Positions 1-10,126 of a stretch of 64,000 nucleotides of DNA are shown here, one piece after another; positions within the stretch are counted from its first letter, which is position 1, and each line of letters begins with the position of its first letter. The notes below the pieces were generated by a model that was not told where the DNA came from, did no database searches, and saw nothing but the letters and a program-made list of their open reading frames with translations. Source of the DNA: a virus. The stretch is taken from IMG/VR virus record IMGVR_UViG_3300030103_004672, positions 1 to 64,000 of that record; one strand, 5' to 3'. The translations under genes and the position numbers were made by a program.

Positions 1-2
1 AA

Positions 3-620
3 AATATCTTTTTACACGAAGATGTTGTTGACTTCCCTACATCTGCAACAGCTGGATTTAACTTTCCATCATCTCTAACATCTCCTGCTGGAGCTCAGAC
101 GTTTGAATCTAGTCCATCGCTTGCGATAATCGATAGTGGTGCAGATTACTCTAGAAATGTAAAAACTAGTTTTGATACATTTGATCAATACCTATTAGGT
201 AAACAATCTTGTGGATCATATTTGTTTATAAGCTCAGATGATCATGAAAATATACAGGTTTCAGGAGACGCAACTACTTCTAAAAAGACAGTGGAGTTTG
301 GCAGCCAAAATTCACTAAATGTTCCATTGGTTTTCCAATATAGAATGACTGACTATAGTGGAGTTGGAACTGGAGGTTCTGGTAATATCGCAGGTGATAG
401 CACCGGTGCAACTACAAACCTGACTTATGCTAAGAAAATAGGATTTGATGTTTATCCTTCATTGAATGATGTATATCAGTTTGATATCGAGGTTTTTGCT
501 AAGTTCAGATCTGATAACCTAAACACTGATAGCTTCCCATCTGCTACTATTAATAATAGTTTAAATGATCTTGGTTCTACACTAAACTCTTTAGGTGCAG
601 GGTCTTTAAATGATGGTTAA
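3..620 (+). CDS. C-terminal part of a virion protein (5' end outside window)
   Basis: The frame is open from the left edge to a TAA at 618-620, giving at least 205 residues; the true start lies upstream of the window. I do not recognise the family. The visible part is rich in Ser, Asn, Thr and Gly, with a Gly/Thr loop (GTGGSGNIAGDSTGATTN) and a low-complexity tail (SLNDLGSTLNSLGAG). It lies 40 bases before a 1547-residue structural gene on the same strand and inside a run of putative tail and baseplate genes, so a structural role is inferred from context only. Confidence 0.5.
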   Translation, partial: NIFLHEDVVDFPTSATAGFNFPSSLTSPAGAQTFESSPSLAIIDSGADYSRNVKTSFDTFDQYLLGKQSCGSYLFISSDDHENIQVSGDATTSKKTVEFGSQNSLNVPLVFQYRMTDYSGVGTGGSGNIAGDSTGATTNLTYAKKIGFDVYPSLNDVYQFDIEVFAKFRSDNLNTDSFPSATINNSLNDLGSTLNSLGAGSLNDG

Positions 621-660
621 ACTCAGTAGCACTGTCGATAAATAAAAAAAATGTGCTTAC

Positions 661-3600
661 ATGGCGGTGCGTCTTCTAGATAAGACATCTTATAATATAC
701 TAAGGACAAATCCTAAGTTAACAACTAATATCAAGATTGTTACTGATCAGGAAAATGTATACTTAGAATCTTTTGATGCTAATGAACAACTTAGCAAAAA
801 GCGGTTTAAGTCATTCAAGGTTGATCCAGACCTTTCGACCTACGACAAGGATTTATATAGATTTTATGCAGATGGAGCGTTTCCATCAAATTTAGCATAC
901 CAAGTAAAAACCATTTTTTCTAGAACTTCAGTACTAGCTAATTACGGAGAACAATACGAGATGTTTTATGCATCTGGAACAAGATCTATAGGGTCTGAAG
1001 TTTACACCCAGGATTTGGGAATGTTAGCTCCTCTTTGGCTAGATGAGCAAATACCAGATTATTTCGTCATATTTAGACTAGACGACCCGGCTGCTGTCAA
1101 TAATCTAGATGCAGCAAATGCACTAGATGGCAAAGACGATGCACAAACTTCAGAAGATTTTACTAAAAATGTTTTAGAGAATTGCACAGCCATAAAAACA
1201 TTTGATCTAACAGTAAATTCACCAATTGGCAGGTATATTAGGAATTACAGATTTCAGAATGGTTTTCCAGAGGCTCCACTTACAGTATCATGGAGAAAGG
1301 ATGAGCCGATATTGTGGAATGGGATATCTCTTAAGAATGGAGGTTTTACAAGCGCCGGTGAATTTTCATACCAAGATTTGGTGACCAAAGACTCTACAAT
1401 ACTAGAGGAAGAGTTTTTTTACACTAAAGGATTTGAGAGAAATAAGGTTGTGTGCGCAAACCTGCTAAACCTAGAGTTCTTATTCTCAGATGACAATGCA
1501 GAAGATTATAGTTTAAACAGATATTTCGGGCTATATGTAAACAGTGAAGAGGAGGGATCTTTTGAATTAGATGGTGAAGCCTTCTATAAAGGAACAGAAT
1601 CATTACAAACACCTAAGATCAAATCTGTAAACGAGGTATCAGACAAATTAAATACAAAACTAGATCTACAAAACCCTAATGGCATTCTTTTATATGTAGA
1701 TCCCACAAGTGTAACAACCACAACAGGACTACCTACTAAAGACAGAGTTGACAGTGTAGATTCTATTTTCTATGTCAAGGACAAAGCGCATAACTTTCAT
1801 ACGATAAAAAAGGGATCTCTATACAAAAAGAATACTCTTAGGCTATTTGATAAAAAAGTAGATATCTCGCAGTTTACTGGCTATAAGATACCTGATACCT
1901 TTGCGGCTGCAAAACTTTTAAAAAACGAAGGAAAGTCTATATTTGAATTTTCTATTGATGGGGATATACCAATTGGATTGACAATAAAGTTCTTTGATGG
2001 AACTGATTTTGTTGGACAGGTATCTGCAGATGATTCAAAAACTAATGGTCCTGGAACTAATTTTGAAAATTTATTTAATCCTGATGGAGAACTTGCTGAT
2101 AAGGCAAGGGCTATCGTTAAGGCTATAAATCTAGGCATATCTAGAAATGAAAGGTTTTTTGAGGCATCATCTTCTGGAAATAAGGTTTATGTCAAGATGC
2201 TATTTTCAGGTGATAGATTTAATAGACACAAAGCCAGCATAAACTTTGACGCATATCCAGATGCTGATATATCTACAATACCAAGTTTAAATGAAGACAA
2301 TTCCTTTACTGCAAATTTCGTAGGCGGAAATAACTTTGAAAATGCAAGGTTAAGAGTAGAAGCTGGAGATCAAGATAGATTTACTCCAGGTAATTATGTA
2401 CAGTCCAAGGGCGGATTTGTTCAAATACAAGACTCAACTGCATATTTAGAGGATCCTATTTTAGATTCTGATAAAAACATAATTGGATATACAGGAAATG
2501 ACAGGTATCGTGTCATAACCCTGAAAGAGCCTGGTGCTAAAGTTTCAACATCAGGACAGGTTGCACTTTACCAAGATTTTAAACCTACATTTGGTAGGTT
2601 CTCGTTCTTTCCAGTAAAAGACTTTGATTTTGACTACTATGCTGAAGAATACAGCGACTTAGGAGAGCTTGATTTTGAACAGTTGCATTACAATGAAGAA
2701 AAGCCTGGTGTGTTACCTGTTCAATATGAAGGAATATCTACAAATCCTGATATACGAGACTTCTATAATAATGGTGGATTTTCAAATCTGTATGGATTAT
2801 TAGGCGAACCGAGCCCAGATGAAAACCTAGATACTAATATAGATTCAGAATATGATCGCCTCCAAGAAAACTTTTTAAAGCAGCAAGCTATAGCTTCAAG
2901 AATTGCACCATTCATAAATAAGTGGGCTTATTATCAAGATGGCCGAAATGTTAGAAACCAACCTTATAGACTTTCTTTGAGCTTGGCATTTGGCTTACAC
3001 GATTTTGCGCCTGGTAAAAGAGAGTTTGGACAAAAGCCAGTGGCATTTTCTCATGAATGGTATTACCTTTCTAAATTTCCATACTATTTTGGAGACAACG
3101 CAATACAAGAATCTTGGAGTTATTTTGATAAAGTACCGACAGATTCTATTGAAATAAACCCACTCCTAAATACTGATTACATACCTGGAACCTTTCAGGA
3201 TATAACACGTAATTATTTTGACGAATACTTTATTGCAGACAAATTTGTTGTTGATAACAAGATTCATATAATTGATAGACAGCTAAGATATGGTAGATTT
3301 AGAGGTGGAGATGCTAATAATTTTGCAGAAACATTTCTTCGGGGTATTAAGATAACTGCAAAACAAAAAGCATCAATAGAAGAGGAAGTAAACTTTAATG
3401 CTAATAAAATAGCTTACGTTAGAGATGGTAGTTTTAATGACTACAAGTTTTCGGCTATGATGGCTGTAAATGTTGCAGATAAAAGCAAGACTCAAATAAA
3501 GTTTATAAAAAATGAAAAATGGAAAACCATAGTGATGGTTGTTTTCCTATCATTTAAAGATTTTTGCCTTAATGCCAATGACCAATCTATTGACAGAACA

Positions 3601-5304
3601 ACTCTATATTCTGCAGAAAATAGGTTTGTGTACAATGAAGATACATGTGAACTTGATTTTAATACATCAAGCGACCTTCAGTTTAAAGATAACACAATGC
3701 AAGGTGCCATAAGTTTCCGTAAATCTGGAACAGGCCAAAACCCAGATCCTAGCAGAATACTAATAGTAGGACAAGAAGATATAAATGGGGTTCCAACGAA
3801 GTTTACAAGAGACATACGAGTTGGTTTAGATGGAAAGTTTACACCTATAAGGTTTACAGTTGATGGTGACATATATGAAATATCTGAGATAACTAGAGTT
3901 TTAACAGATGATAAATTGATATGTGATAAGGTAACTAAAAATGGTAATCCATACTTTGTACCAACGTTCGAGCCTAATAATATAGAACTTCGTAATGCAG
4001 AGTATACAATTATTGGTGGAGGATACAGAGAATATATTAGTTTACTAAGAGAAGTATCGTTTGCTGAAATATTTAGACTAGTCAACGCGGGATCGCCAGA
4101 CATTGAATACGAGACTATCGATGTTAATGGAAATCCTATTAGAAAAGCTAATGGAGAACGGGCACAGACGTTTACAATACAGTTTAGAGCACCTGACGAT
4201 ATTTTAAAATCAAATTACTTATCTGTAGTTCCAGATCCTGACAAGCCTACAATATTTAATTTAGTAGATGTCATTGGATTTAACTTAAGTTTACAACAAT
4301 CCCCTAATGTCACTCCTATAGCTAGGCATTCTGGTAAATATGAGCCTCTTGCAAGACCTGTGATATTTTATCAGGATCCATACATTGATATAGATTTTGA
4401 ACAGCCTACCACTGGAAGTGATACCGGGTCAACTGGTGGTAAAGTAGTGCCTGATGAAGCATATAAGCTAGCAGTGCTTAGCCAAATGCGTTACAAAAAT
4501 ACACAATTTAACCCAGATATTGCATTCTTCGGACAGCTTAGCAGATTCTTTTATCACAAAGTTAATGTAGAAGATCCATCATCAATACTAGAATTGTCTG
4601 ATAATGGAGCATTTCAAAGCCTTTATCCACTCGTGAATGAGGTGGCTATTAACTACAGAGACTTTTACATATTTTCTTCTAACTGGGAACCTGCTTATTT
4701 TAGAAAGAGCATTGATAAGAGTTCAACTGCGTCAATTATTGGAACTAGATCAATGGTAGAGAAGCCTTCATTCTTTGGATCGAAATATTTAAAAATACCA
4801 CAGCAAATAACTCTAGAAACATTTACACCAAGCGTTTTTGATCAAAATGCAATAGCTGATACCGGTCTAGTGAGTGGCACTTATATGTTCAACGAAAACG
4901 AAACGAGCATTGAGTTTTACCTTTTGATACAAAAGAGACTTATTGATGCTTTATTTGAACCGGTTAAAACTACATTTATAAAATACATCAAGCCTGGATT
5001 TAGTTTTGGAGACGAATCAACAATTGATGATGACGTTAGAGCATATATCACTAACAATTTGTTAAAGCTTTACAAGGTAGACGACATTGTATTATACGTA
5101 AAATCAGAAAGGACACAAGTGCCTAATAACTATACTACTGCTGAACTGTCAAATACAGATAAATCACTAGCTAATTTATCACCAACTGGTAATTTTGCAT
5201 CAAAAATACTTAATAATAACCCGTTTGATACAAGGCTAATATATAACAAAAGACTTGGCTTTAGTGAATCATTTGGATTCAGTGTCAGGATAATCAAAAA
5301 ATAA
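661..5304 (+). CDS. Very large putative virion/baseplate structural protein (1547 aa)
   Basis: This 1547-residue protein is the largest in the window. It has no signal peptide or membrane segment and shows beta-rich, Asp/Asn/Phe/Tyr-rich composition throughout (for example YFVIFRLDD near residue 137). A Ser/Thr/Gly-rich linker (TTGSDTGSTGGK) lies near residue 1255. I cannot match it to a named T4 protein; T4 gp7 (1032 aa) is the nearest in size among baseplate wedge proteins, but I see no diagnostic motif. The ATG at 661 follows a short A-rich leader, and the next gene starts five bases after the stop. A tail or baseplate role is inferred from size and from the fibre and tube-like genes downstream. 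Confidence 0.6.
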   Translation: MAVRLLDKTSYNILRTNPKLTTNIKIVTDQENVYLESFDANEQLSKKRFKSFKVDPDLSTYDKDLYRFYADGAFPSNLAYQVKTIFSRTSVLANYGEQYEMFYASGTRSIGSEVYTQDLGMLAPLWLDEQIPDYFVIFRLDDPAAVNNLDAANALDGKDDAQTSEDFTKNVLENCTAIKTFDLTVNSPIGRYIRNYRFQNGFPEAPLTVSWRKDEPILWNGISLKNGGFTSAGEFSYQDLVTKDSTILEEEFFYTKGFERNKVVCANLLNLEFLFSDDNAEDYSLNRYFGLYVNSEEEGSFELDGEAFYKGTESLQTPKIKSVNEVSDKLNTKLDLQNPNGILLYVDPTSVTTTTGLPTKDRVDSVDSIFYVKDKAHNFHTIKKGSLYKKNTLRLFDKKVDISQFTGYKIPDTFAAAKLLKNEGKSIFEFSIDGDIPIGLTIKFFDGTDFVGQVSADDSKTNGPGTNFENLFNPDGELADKARAIVKAINLGISRNERFFEASSSGNKVYVKMLFSGDRFNRHKASINFDAYPDADISTIPSLNEDNSFTANFVGGNNFENARLRVEAGDQDRFTPGNYVQSKGGFVQIQDSTAYLEDPILDSDKNIIGYTGNDRYRVITLKEPGAKVSTSGQVALYQDFKPTFGRFSFFPVKDFDFDYYAEEYSDLGELDFEQLHYNEEKPGVLPVQYEGISTNPDIRDFYNNGGFSNLYGLLGEPSPDENLDTNIDSEYDRLQENFLKQQAIASRIAPFINKWAYYQDGRNVRNQPYRLSLSLAFGLHDFAPGKREFGQKPVAFSHEWYYLSKFPYYFGDNAIQESWSYFDKVPTDSIEINPLLNTDYIPGTFQDITRNYFDEYFIADKFVVDNKIHIIDRQLRYGRFRGGDANNFAETFLRGIKITAKQKASIEEEVNFNANKIAYVRDGSFNDYKFSAMMAVNVADKSKTQIKFIKNEKWKTIVMVVFLSFKDFCLNANDQSIDRTTLYSAENRFVYNEDTCELDFNTSSDLQFKDNTMQGAISFRKSGTGQNPDPSRILIVGQEDINGVPTKFTRDIRVGLDGKFTPIRFTVDGDIYEISEITRVLTDDKLICDKVTKNGNPYFVPTFEPNNIELRNAEYTIIGGGYREYISLLREVSFAEIFRLVNAGSPDIEYETIDVNGNPIRKANGERAQTFTIQFRAPDDILKSNYLSVVPDPDKPTIFNLVDVIGFNLSLQQSPNVTPIARHSGKYEPLARPVIFYQDPYIDIDFEQPTTGSDTGSTGGKVVPDEAYKLAVLSQMRYKNTQFNPDIAFFGQLSRFFYHKVNVEDPSSILELSDNGAFQSLYPLVNEVAINYRDFYIFSSNWEPAYFRKSIDKSSTASIIGTRSMVEKPSFFGSKYLKIPQQITLETFTPSVFDQNAIADTGLVSGTYMFNENETSIEFYLLIQKRLIDALFEPVKTTFIKYIKPGFSFGDESTIDDDVRAYITNNLLKLYKVDDIVLYVKSERTQVPNNYTTAELSNTDKSLANLSPTGNFASKILNNNPFDTRLIYNKRLGFSESFGFSVRIIKK

Positions 5305-5309
5305 AAGTA

Positions 5310-7667
5310 ATGGCGATTACAATAAGAGAACTTTTAGCATCGGACACTATCTCCCAGGCTACGGATAAGATTAATTTTAATTTTGACCAATTACTTTTAA
5401 ATGGTGGAGGACCCGTTGGTCCTAGAGGAGTACAAGGACCTGTTGGTCCTATCGGAGGGCGTGGCGTCAGAGGTTCTCAATTCTTTGAAGATCCTGCCGG
5501 ATCTCCTGGCACGAACCCAAATACTTTAATATTTCCAGATGTTTTAGAAGGTGACAATTATTTGCAAGCAAATGGAACTGTTTGGAACTATAATGGCACA
5601 CAATGGATTGCAACTTCAGTAAATTTAACTGGACCGACCGGTCCACAAGGACCTGGTGGTGGATTCCTAAGATTTGGTGGGGCAACACCGGCTAATACTG
5701 GTAGTATAAACGACCAAAACGTAATTTATCCAGAGCCAATGCCTGAAGGTGCAGGCGGGTTAATTCCACCTGGAGCTAGTGCTGCAAATGAAGCAGTGCC
5801 TACACTAATGGTAGGTGGTGTAGTCTCTACAAGTCCTACACGAACAGGTGTCACTTATACAAATAGCCTTATTGGTGATAACATGGCAATGCGAATAGAT
5901 TCTTCTGTTACTTCTATGTTTGTTCACCAGATGGATTCTGCGGCAACATCTATAACTTTTATGGGTGGAAATTCAGGTGATGATTTTGAGCAAACTGATA
6001 TTAGCAAATTAGTTAATATGGGGCTTGAAGCTGACGACAAATTTTTCTTATTAGTTCCAAAAACTCCGACTACAAGAGCAACGCTGAACGATCTGACTGG
6101 ATTAACAATGGCTACAACCGACACAGGTCAAAGATTTAATTCAGGAAAGGACATTATTTTTGATACAGGAACTATTGCAACTAATTATGGAATAGCCGGA
6201 GAGAATAATTTCACAGTAAATGCTAATAGTACAAGTGGCAGTAATCAGCCCCAAATTGTTTTAAATGCATTCTTGCCAGCCAGTCAAGACCTTAGTTCTA
6301 GAATAATACTTGGATCTACTGGATCTGCACTTCCTGATTTTTCTGTACTAGGAGGCAATGCGCAAATAGCCGGATCGTTTATTTTTATGACTGCTAATGT
6401 TTCTAATTTTATAAGAAGCCAGCAAGCAACTACTATAGAGAGTACAAATACAAATGTAAATATAACTGCAAGCAATGGTGCAGCTGACATAGATGCACAA
6501 ACTGTAACTGTAGATTCTACACAAGGCACTACAATAACAAACACTGGGTCTGGTAGCATAACTATTGACAACAATAACGGAAATATTGTACTAGATAGCT
6601 CAGCCATACTTGATTTTAATGGAACTACTTTAGATGTAGATACGACAGCTGGTGCAAATATAACCAACAACGGCAGTGGTGATATAGTATTACAAAATAA
6701 TACTGGTGATATTCTTTTAACAAATAATGGAGCAAGTGGTGATATTACGTTAGATTCAAGAGACTTAAACGTTACCGCATCTAATATTGTTGACATAGAT
6801 GCCGATGCAGTGCAAATTGATTCACAAGCGGATATCGATATAACAACCAATTCTTCAGGAGACATAATCTTAACAAGTGCTAGTGACATTAAATTAGATG
6901 CAACTGCTATTTTAGATTTAGATGCTGCAACAATAGACATAGACTCGTCTGGAACCATAGCTATGAATTCTGTAACTAGTACTATTATCGGAGCTGCAAC
7001 GACTCTTGGCATTACAACAGGTGGTGCCATGACTGCTACGTCTAGCACCACTATTGGATTAACTTCTGGAGATGACTTTACAATAACTAGTTCATCTGGA
7101 AATCTGACCACAACATCTGATGAAGACACTACAATAAACGCCGGCCAGGATCTGACTTTATTCTCTGGAAGATATTTTGCTTTAAATTCATCTGGTGCAA
7201 CAACATCAGATTCCAACAATTTAAGGCACGACATATTAACAGCATACAACGCAATTGGTCAGTTAGGTAGTACGTCATCAAATCTATTACAACATGGTAG
7301 GCACGAATTTACCAGTGCACCGATTCTTGCCCAACCGCGTTTTGTAGGCTATAAGGCTTTATATAATAGAGTAGGTAATTGTATTACTGTTCATGGATTT
7401 TTTCAGATACCTGATGGTCAAGCTTCGGGAGTTTTAACAAATGACTTAGCTGTTCCCATAAGATCTTTATTCAACCCAATAACTAAAGCATATGGAACAG
7501 GCACTATTACAAATTCGTCCCAAAACTTTCTAGGGTCTGTTAGGATAGGCCAAACGAATGATACAGACTACGTACAATTTACATTTTGTCCAATTATTGG
7601 AGATGACTTCACAGGAGGCGGACCATTCAATGTAGAATTTTCATACCAATATATTATGGAAGGGTAA
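5310..7667 (+). CDS. Tail fibre/baseplate spike protein with collagen-like and beta-repeat regions
   Basis: This 785-residue protein starts with a short helical N-terminus, then a Gly-X-Y collagen-like stretch at residues 34-57 (GPRGVQGPVGP) and a second short one at 108-118 (GPTGPQGPGGG). Residues of about 380-640 form irregular short repeats of the type GDI-x-L and IDIDS, rich in Asp, Thr, Asn and Ser, as in beta-helical or beta-prism fibre shafts. The last 170 residues are non-repetitive and could be a tip or trimerisation domain. Collagen-like triplets and such shafts are common in phage adhesins. It sits between the 1547-residue protein and a spanin-like pair. The receptor is unknown. 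Confidence 0.7.
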   Translation: MAITIRELLASDTISQATDKINFNFDQLLLNGGGPVGPRGVQGPVGPIGGRGVRGSQFFEDPAGSPGTNPNTLIFPDVLEGDNYLQANGTVWNYNGTQWIATSVNLTGPTGPQGPGGGFLRFGGATPANTGSINDQNVIYPEPMPEGAGGLIPPGASAANEAVPTLMVGGVVSTSPTRTGVTYTNSLIGDNMAMRIDSSVTSMFVHQMDSAATSITFMGGNSGDDFEQTDISKLVNMGLEADDKFFLLVPKTPTTRATLNDLTGLTMATTDTGQRFNSGKDIIFDTGTIATNYGIAGENNFTVNANSTSGSNQPQIVLNAFLPASQDLSSRIILGSTGSALPDFSVLGGNAQIAGSFIFMTANVSNFIRSQQATTIESTNTNVNITASNGAADIDAQTVTVDSTQGTTITNTGSGSITIDNNNGNIVLDSSAILDFNGTTLDVDTTAGANITNNGSGDIVLQNNTGDILLTNNGASGDITLDSRDLNVTASNIVDIDADAVQIDSQADIDITTNSSGDIILTSASDIKLDATAILDLDAATIDIDSSGTIAMNSVTSTIIGAATTLGITTGGAMTATSSTTIGLTSGDDFTITSSSGNLTTTSDEDTTINAGQDLTLFSGRYFALNSSGATTSDSNNLRHDILTAYNAIGQLGSTSSNLLQHGRHEFTSAPILAQPRFVGYKALYNRVGNCITVHGFFQIPDGQASGVLTNDLAVPIRSLFNPITKAYGTGTITNSSQNFLGSVRIGQTNDTDYVQFTFCPIIGDDFTGGGPFNVEFSYQYIMEG

Positions 7668-7676
7668 AAATAAATT

Positions 7677-7910
7677 ATGAATCAACAAGAAATAGAATTA
7701 TTAAAAAGTATGCTTGCAGTGTATAACACACTAAATGCAGAGTTTGATAAGATAGAAATGCAACTAAAAGATCTACAAGAAAAAAGAGATAGTTTATTTT
7801 CAAACCTAGAAGAGCTAAGAGTAAATGAAAATAACTTCTTAGCTCAGCTATCTGAAAAATACGGCTCTGATGCAGTTTCTGTAGATAGTCTAGCAAAATT
7901 ATTAACATGA
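7677..7910 (+). CDS. Small coiled-coil protein
   Basis: This 77-residue protein is almost entirely helical, with heptad-like Leu/Ile spacing (residues 5-60, for example IEMQLKDLQEKRDSLFSNLEEL). It has no membrane segment. Its stop overlaps the start of the next gene (ATGA at 7907-7910), suggesting translational coupling with the membrane-anchored protein that follows. I do not recognise it. It could be a partner of the spanin-like protein or a virion component. Confidence 0.7.
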   Translation: MNQQEIELLKSMLAVYNTLNAEFDKIEMQLKDLQEKRDSLFSNLEELRVNENNFLAQLSEKYGSDAVSVDSLAKLLT

Positions 7911-8701
7911 AAAAGATATTTGAAAACTTAACACATCCCAGGGTTTTAACTTCAACTATGCTTTTAGTTGTTGTTGTTTTAATCATGATGAATTTGCAAC
8001 AATGTTATTCATCAAATGATTTAAAGAAGCAACACAAGAAAGAAGTTACTAGGCTTAAAAATAACCAACTAGCATTACAGGATACTATTGTAAACTATAA
8101 GGATGAGAATGGTATGATGAAAGCTTCTATTAGAGGCTACGAACTTAACTTAGATGAATTAGCAGAAGATCTAGAATTTGAAAAGTCTAAGCCGCCTAAG
8201 ACTGTAGTAGAATACAGAACAATAGTACAAGAGAAAATAGTCGAAGTGCCGACGACAATTGTTAAAAATGATACTGTTAAAATTATAGATGGTGTGCAAT
8301 ATGATTCATCAATCGTTATAAATGCAGATACTACATTCGAATCAAGCTCAAGATCTGTAACTGTAACCACGCCGTTTAGACTCGATTCTAATGGAATAGA
8401 CTTTGCATCAAGCACAATTGATTTAGAACAAAATATTTGGCTAAAGGCATCTGTATTGCAAGATCGCAAAACTAGAGAAGTTTGGGTTGATTTAGAAACT
8501 GATTATCCAGGAATCACATTTAATGATGCTAAGGGTGTTTTAGTTATGGAGGATGAAAACCTTAGAAAGTTTAGAATGCAGAATAGAAAAAACTTAGGAT
8601 TTGGGGTTAATGTCGGAGCGTTCTATGATCCATTTAGTAATAAATTTGTGCCAGGCATTGGTATTGGATTAAATTTCAGCCCAAGATGGCTACAATTTTA
8701 A
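7907..8701 (+). CDS. Membrane-anchored, coiled-coil, spanin-like protein
   Basis: The protein has 264 residues. Residues 13-31 form one hydrophobic helix after a positively charged N-terminus, so the rest should lie in the periplasm. Residues 38-95 are charged and coiled-coil-like. A long beta-rich region follows, and the C-terminus (GFGVNVGAFYD, then GIGIGLNFSPRWLQF) has alternating Gly/hydrophobic residues and a terminal Phe like an outer-membrane beta strand. This arrangement would span the envelope, as inner-membrane spanins do during lysis. Similar TM-plus-coil proteins are common in Bacteroidetes phages (recall, not searched). The Cys at residue 33 lacks a good lipobox. The lysis role is inferred; no endolysin is adjacent. 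Confidence 0.6.
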   Translation: MKKIFENLTHPRVLTSTMLLVVVVLIMMNLQQCYSSNDLKKQHKKEVTRLKNNQLALQDTIVNYKDENGMMKASIRGYELNLDELAEDLEFEKSKPPKTVVEYRTIVQEKIVEVPTTIVKNDTVKIIDGVQYDSSIVINADTTFESSSRSVTVTTPFRLDSNGIDFASSTIDLEQNIWLKASVLQDRKTREVWVDLETDYPGITFNDAKGVLVMEDENLRKFRMQNRKNLGFGVNVGAFYDPFSNKFVPGIGIGLNFSPRWLQF

Positions 8702-8716
8702 AAGATAAATAACCTA

Positions 8717-10126
8717 ATGGAGTCGTCTAGATTTTTTCAATTAACAAATGATATATTAGTAGAATACGTTTATGCTGATCAAAGCAATCCTACAACGTTT
8801 AATACTGCTGATTTTCCCATTGAGATAATGAGGGACTTGCATACTAATGGCTCTTATTTCTTCAATACTGATACTGTTGCTGCAACTATGGGCAACCACA
8901 CAGATATCTCTGCTGTATCAATAAACGCAGCAAGAACCGAATATGTTTCACTCAATACAAGTGTTGGTGTTCCATATAATGATGTTGATCCTAAGCTTAC
9001 TAATAGTAATCAATTACCACAGACCTTTTCACCAGATTTAGATATAGTTTACGAAAGGGTCAAAATACACTTTGCTTCTGGATTTAATTTTGACAATTTT
9101 GATGGAATAGTTTTTGAAATACTTGCTAACAGAAGAGACCAGGTTGTAATTAATCTTGCATCAATAAATTTTTATAGAACAGATACTCCAGGATTTAATC
9201 CAGATCCATTTCTTTTAACAGGTAGGCTCTATACAACATTTATTGAATTTAGAGTTCCAGCTCTATTCAATATGATTAATAACTTCAGATCAAATAATCC
9301 AAATTTGCTTAGTTATAAATTGACGGATGGTAAGGGCTTTGATTCAACTTCACCTATAACTATTAGAGCTGCTGGAATAAACACTACAACTACAGACAAT
9401 AGTTTTGATTTCTATGAAATGCGTGAAATCAATGCATACCCATTTTTGAATAGAGACGTCTTTGATAACTTAAGTGCAAGTGTAGTTGAATCTTCAGCTG
9501 GTGATTATTTTGAACTTACTGGACTAGTAACTAATTCATCTCTTTCTAATTTCATAGCACAGCTGAATACTACCGGTGGAGATTATATTGCAATACATGA
9601 AATAGAAGTAAGTGAGCAAATAGGAACTAGCTTTGTGAAGACTTCAGCTCAGATGTTTACACAACTTTCTGATTTTGATGATCCACAGTTATTTAGACCG
9701 ATCATATTAAATAGTGCAATAGCTGTTTCGTTTGCTATAAATTACACACTTCGTCTTTTTAACAGGGCAGACAGCACACAAATTATTAAGAAGGCACGCT
9801 TAACTTCATTTGATCCTAAGAAATATGGTAGAAGGCTTAATAAGATAAACCTCGGAACTGTTCCGACTGTAGCTAAAGTATACAATCAAATCGAACCCGA
9901 TAATGGCAAACAAATAGTGCTTGGTGGATCTGGTTCAACTGGATTAGCCTCAGACGTATTTGCTGGTAATGTAGTCATAAGAAATAGATACGTAACTACG
10001 TTTAGAGATCGTATTAATGTCGTGGCTTCAATGGCACCTACACAAGTAGAAACTATTACTGAAGAGGACCAAGGCGTTGTACAAAACTCGTTATCAGAAA
10101 CAAATACAAATAATACAACTACTTAA
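8717..10126 (+). CDS. Putative tail/baseplate structural protein (469 aa)
   Basis: This 469-residue protein has no membrane segment or catalytic motif that I can see. It opens with RFFQLTNDILVEYVY and looks beta-rich, ending in a Thr/Asn-rich tail. It is followed immediately (ATG directly after TAA) by a coiled-coil protein, then by a tail-tube-like protein, so a tail or baseplate role is likely from context. I do not recognise the family. Confidence 0.55.
   Translation: MESSRFFQLTNDILVEYVYADQSNPTTFNTADFPIEIMRDLHTNGSYFFNTDTVAATMGNHTDISAVSINAARTEYVSLNTSVGVPYNDVDPKLTNSNQLPQTFSPDLDIVYERVKIHFASGFNFDNFDGIVFEILANRRDQVVINLASINFYRTDTPGFNPDPFLLTGRLYTTFIEFRVPALFNMINNFRSNNPNLLSYKLTDGKGFDSTSPITIRAAGINTTTTDNSFDFYEMREINAYPFLNRDVFDNLSASVVESSAGDYFELTGLVTNSSLSNFIAQLNTTGGDYIAIHEIEVSEQIGTSFVKTSAQMFTQLSDFDDPQLFRPIILNSAIAVSFAINYTLRLFNRADSTQIIKKARLTSFDPKKYGRRLNKINLGTVPTVAKVYNQIEPDNGKQIVLGGSGSTGLASDVFAGNVVIRNRYVTTFRDRINVVASMAPTQVETITEEDQGVVQNSLSETNTNNTTT

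Noticed and set aside
6284-7249. Long (321-residue) open frame on the minus strand inside the fibre gene
   Set aside because: It is antisense to the Asp/Thr/Ser-rich repeat region of the fibre; the repetitive composition removes stops on the other strand. No promoter or family signature was seen.
7675-7986. 103-residue minus-strand frame across the coiled-coil and spanin-like genes
   Set aside because: It overlaps two plus-strand genes coupled by ATGA and looks like an antisense shadow of AT-rich helical coding sequence.
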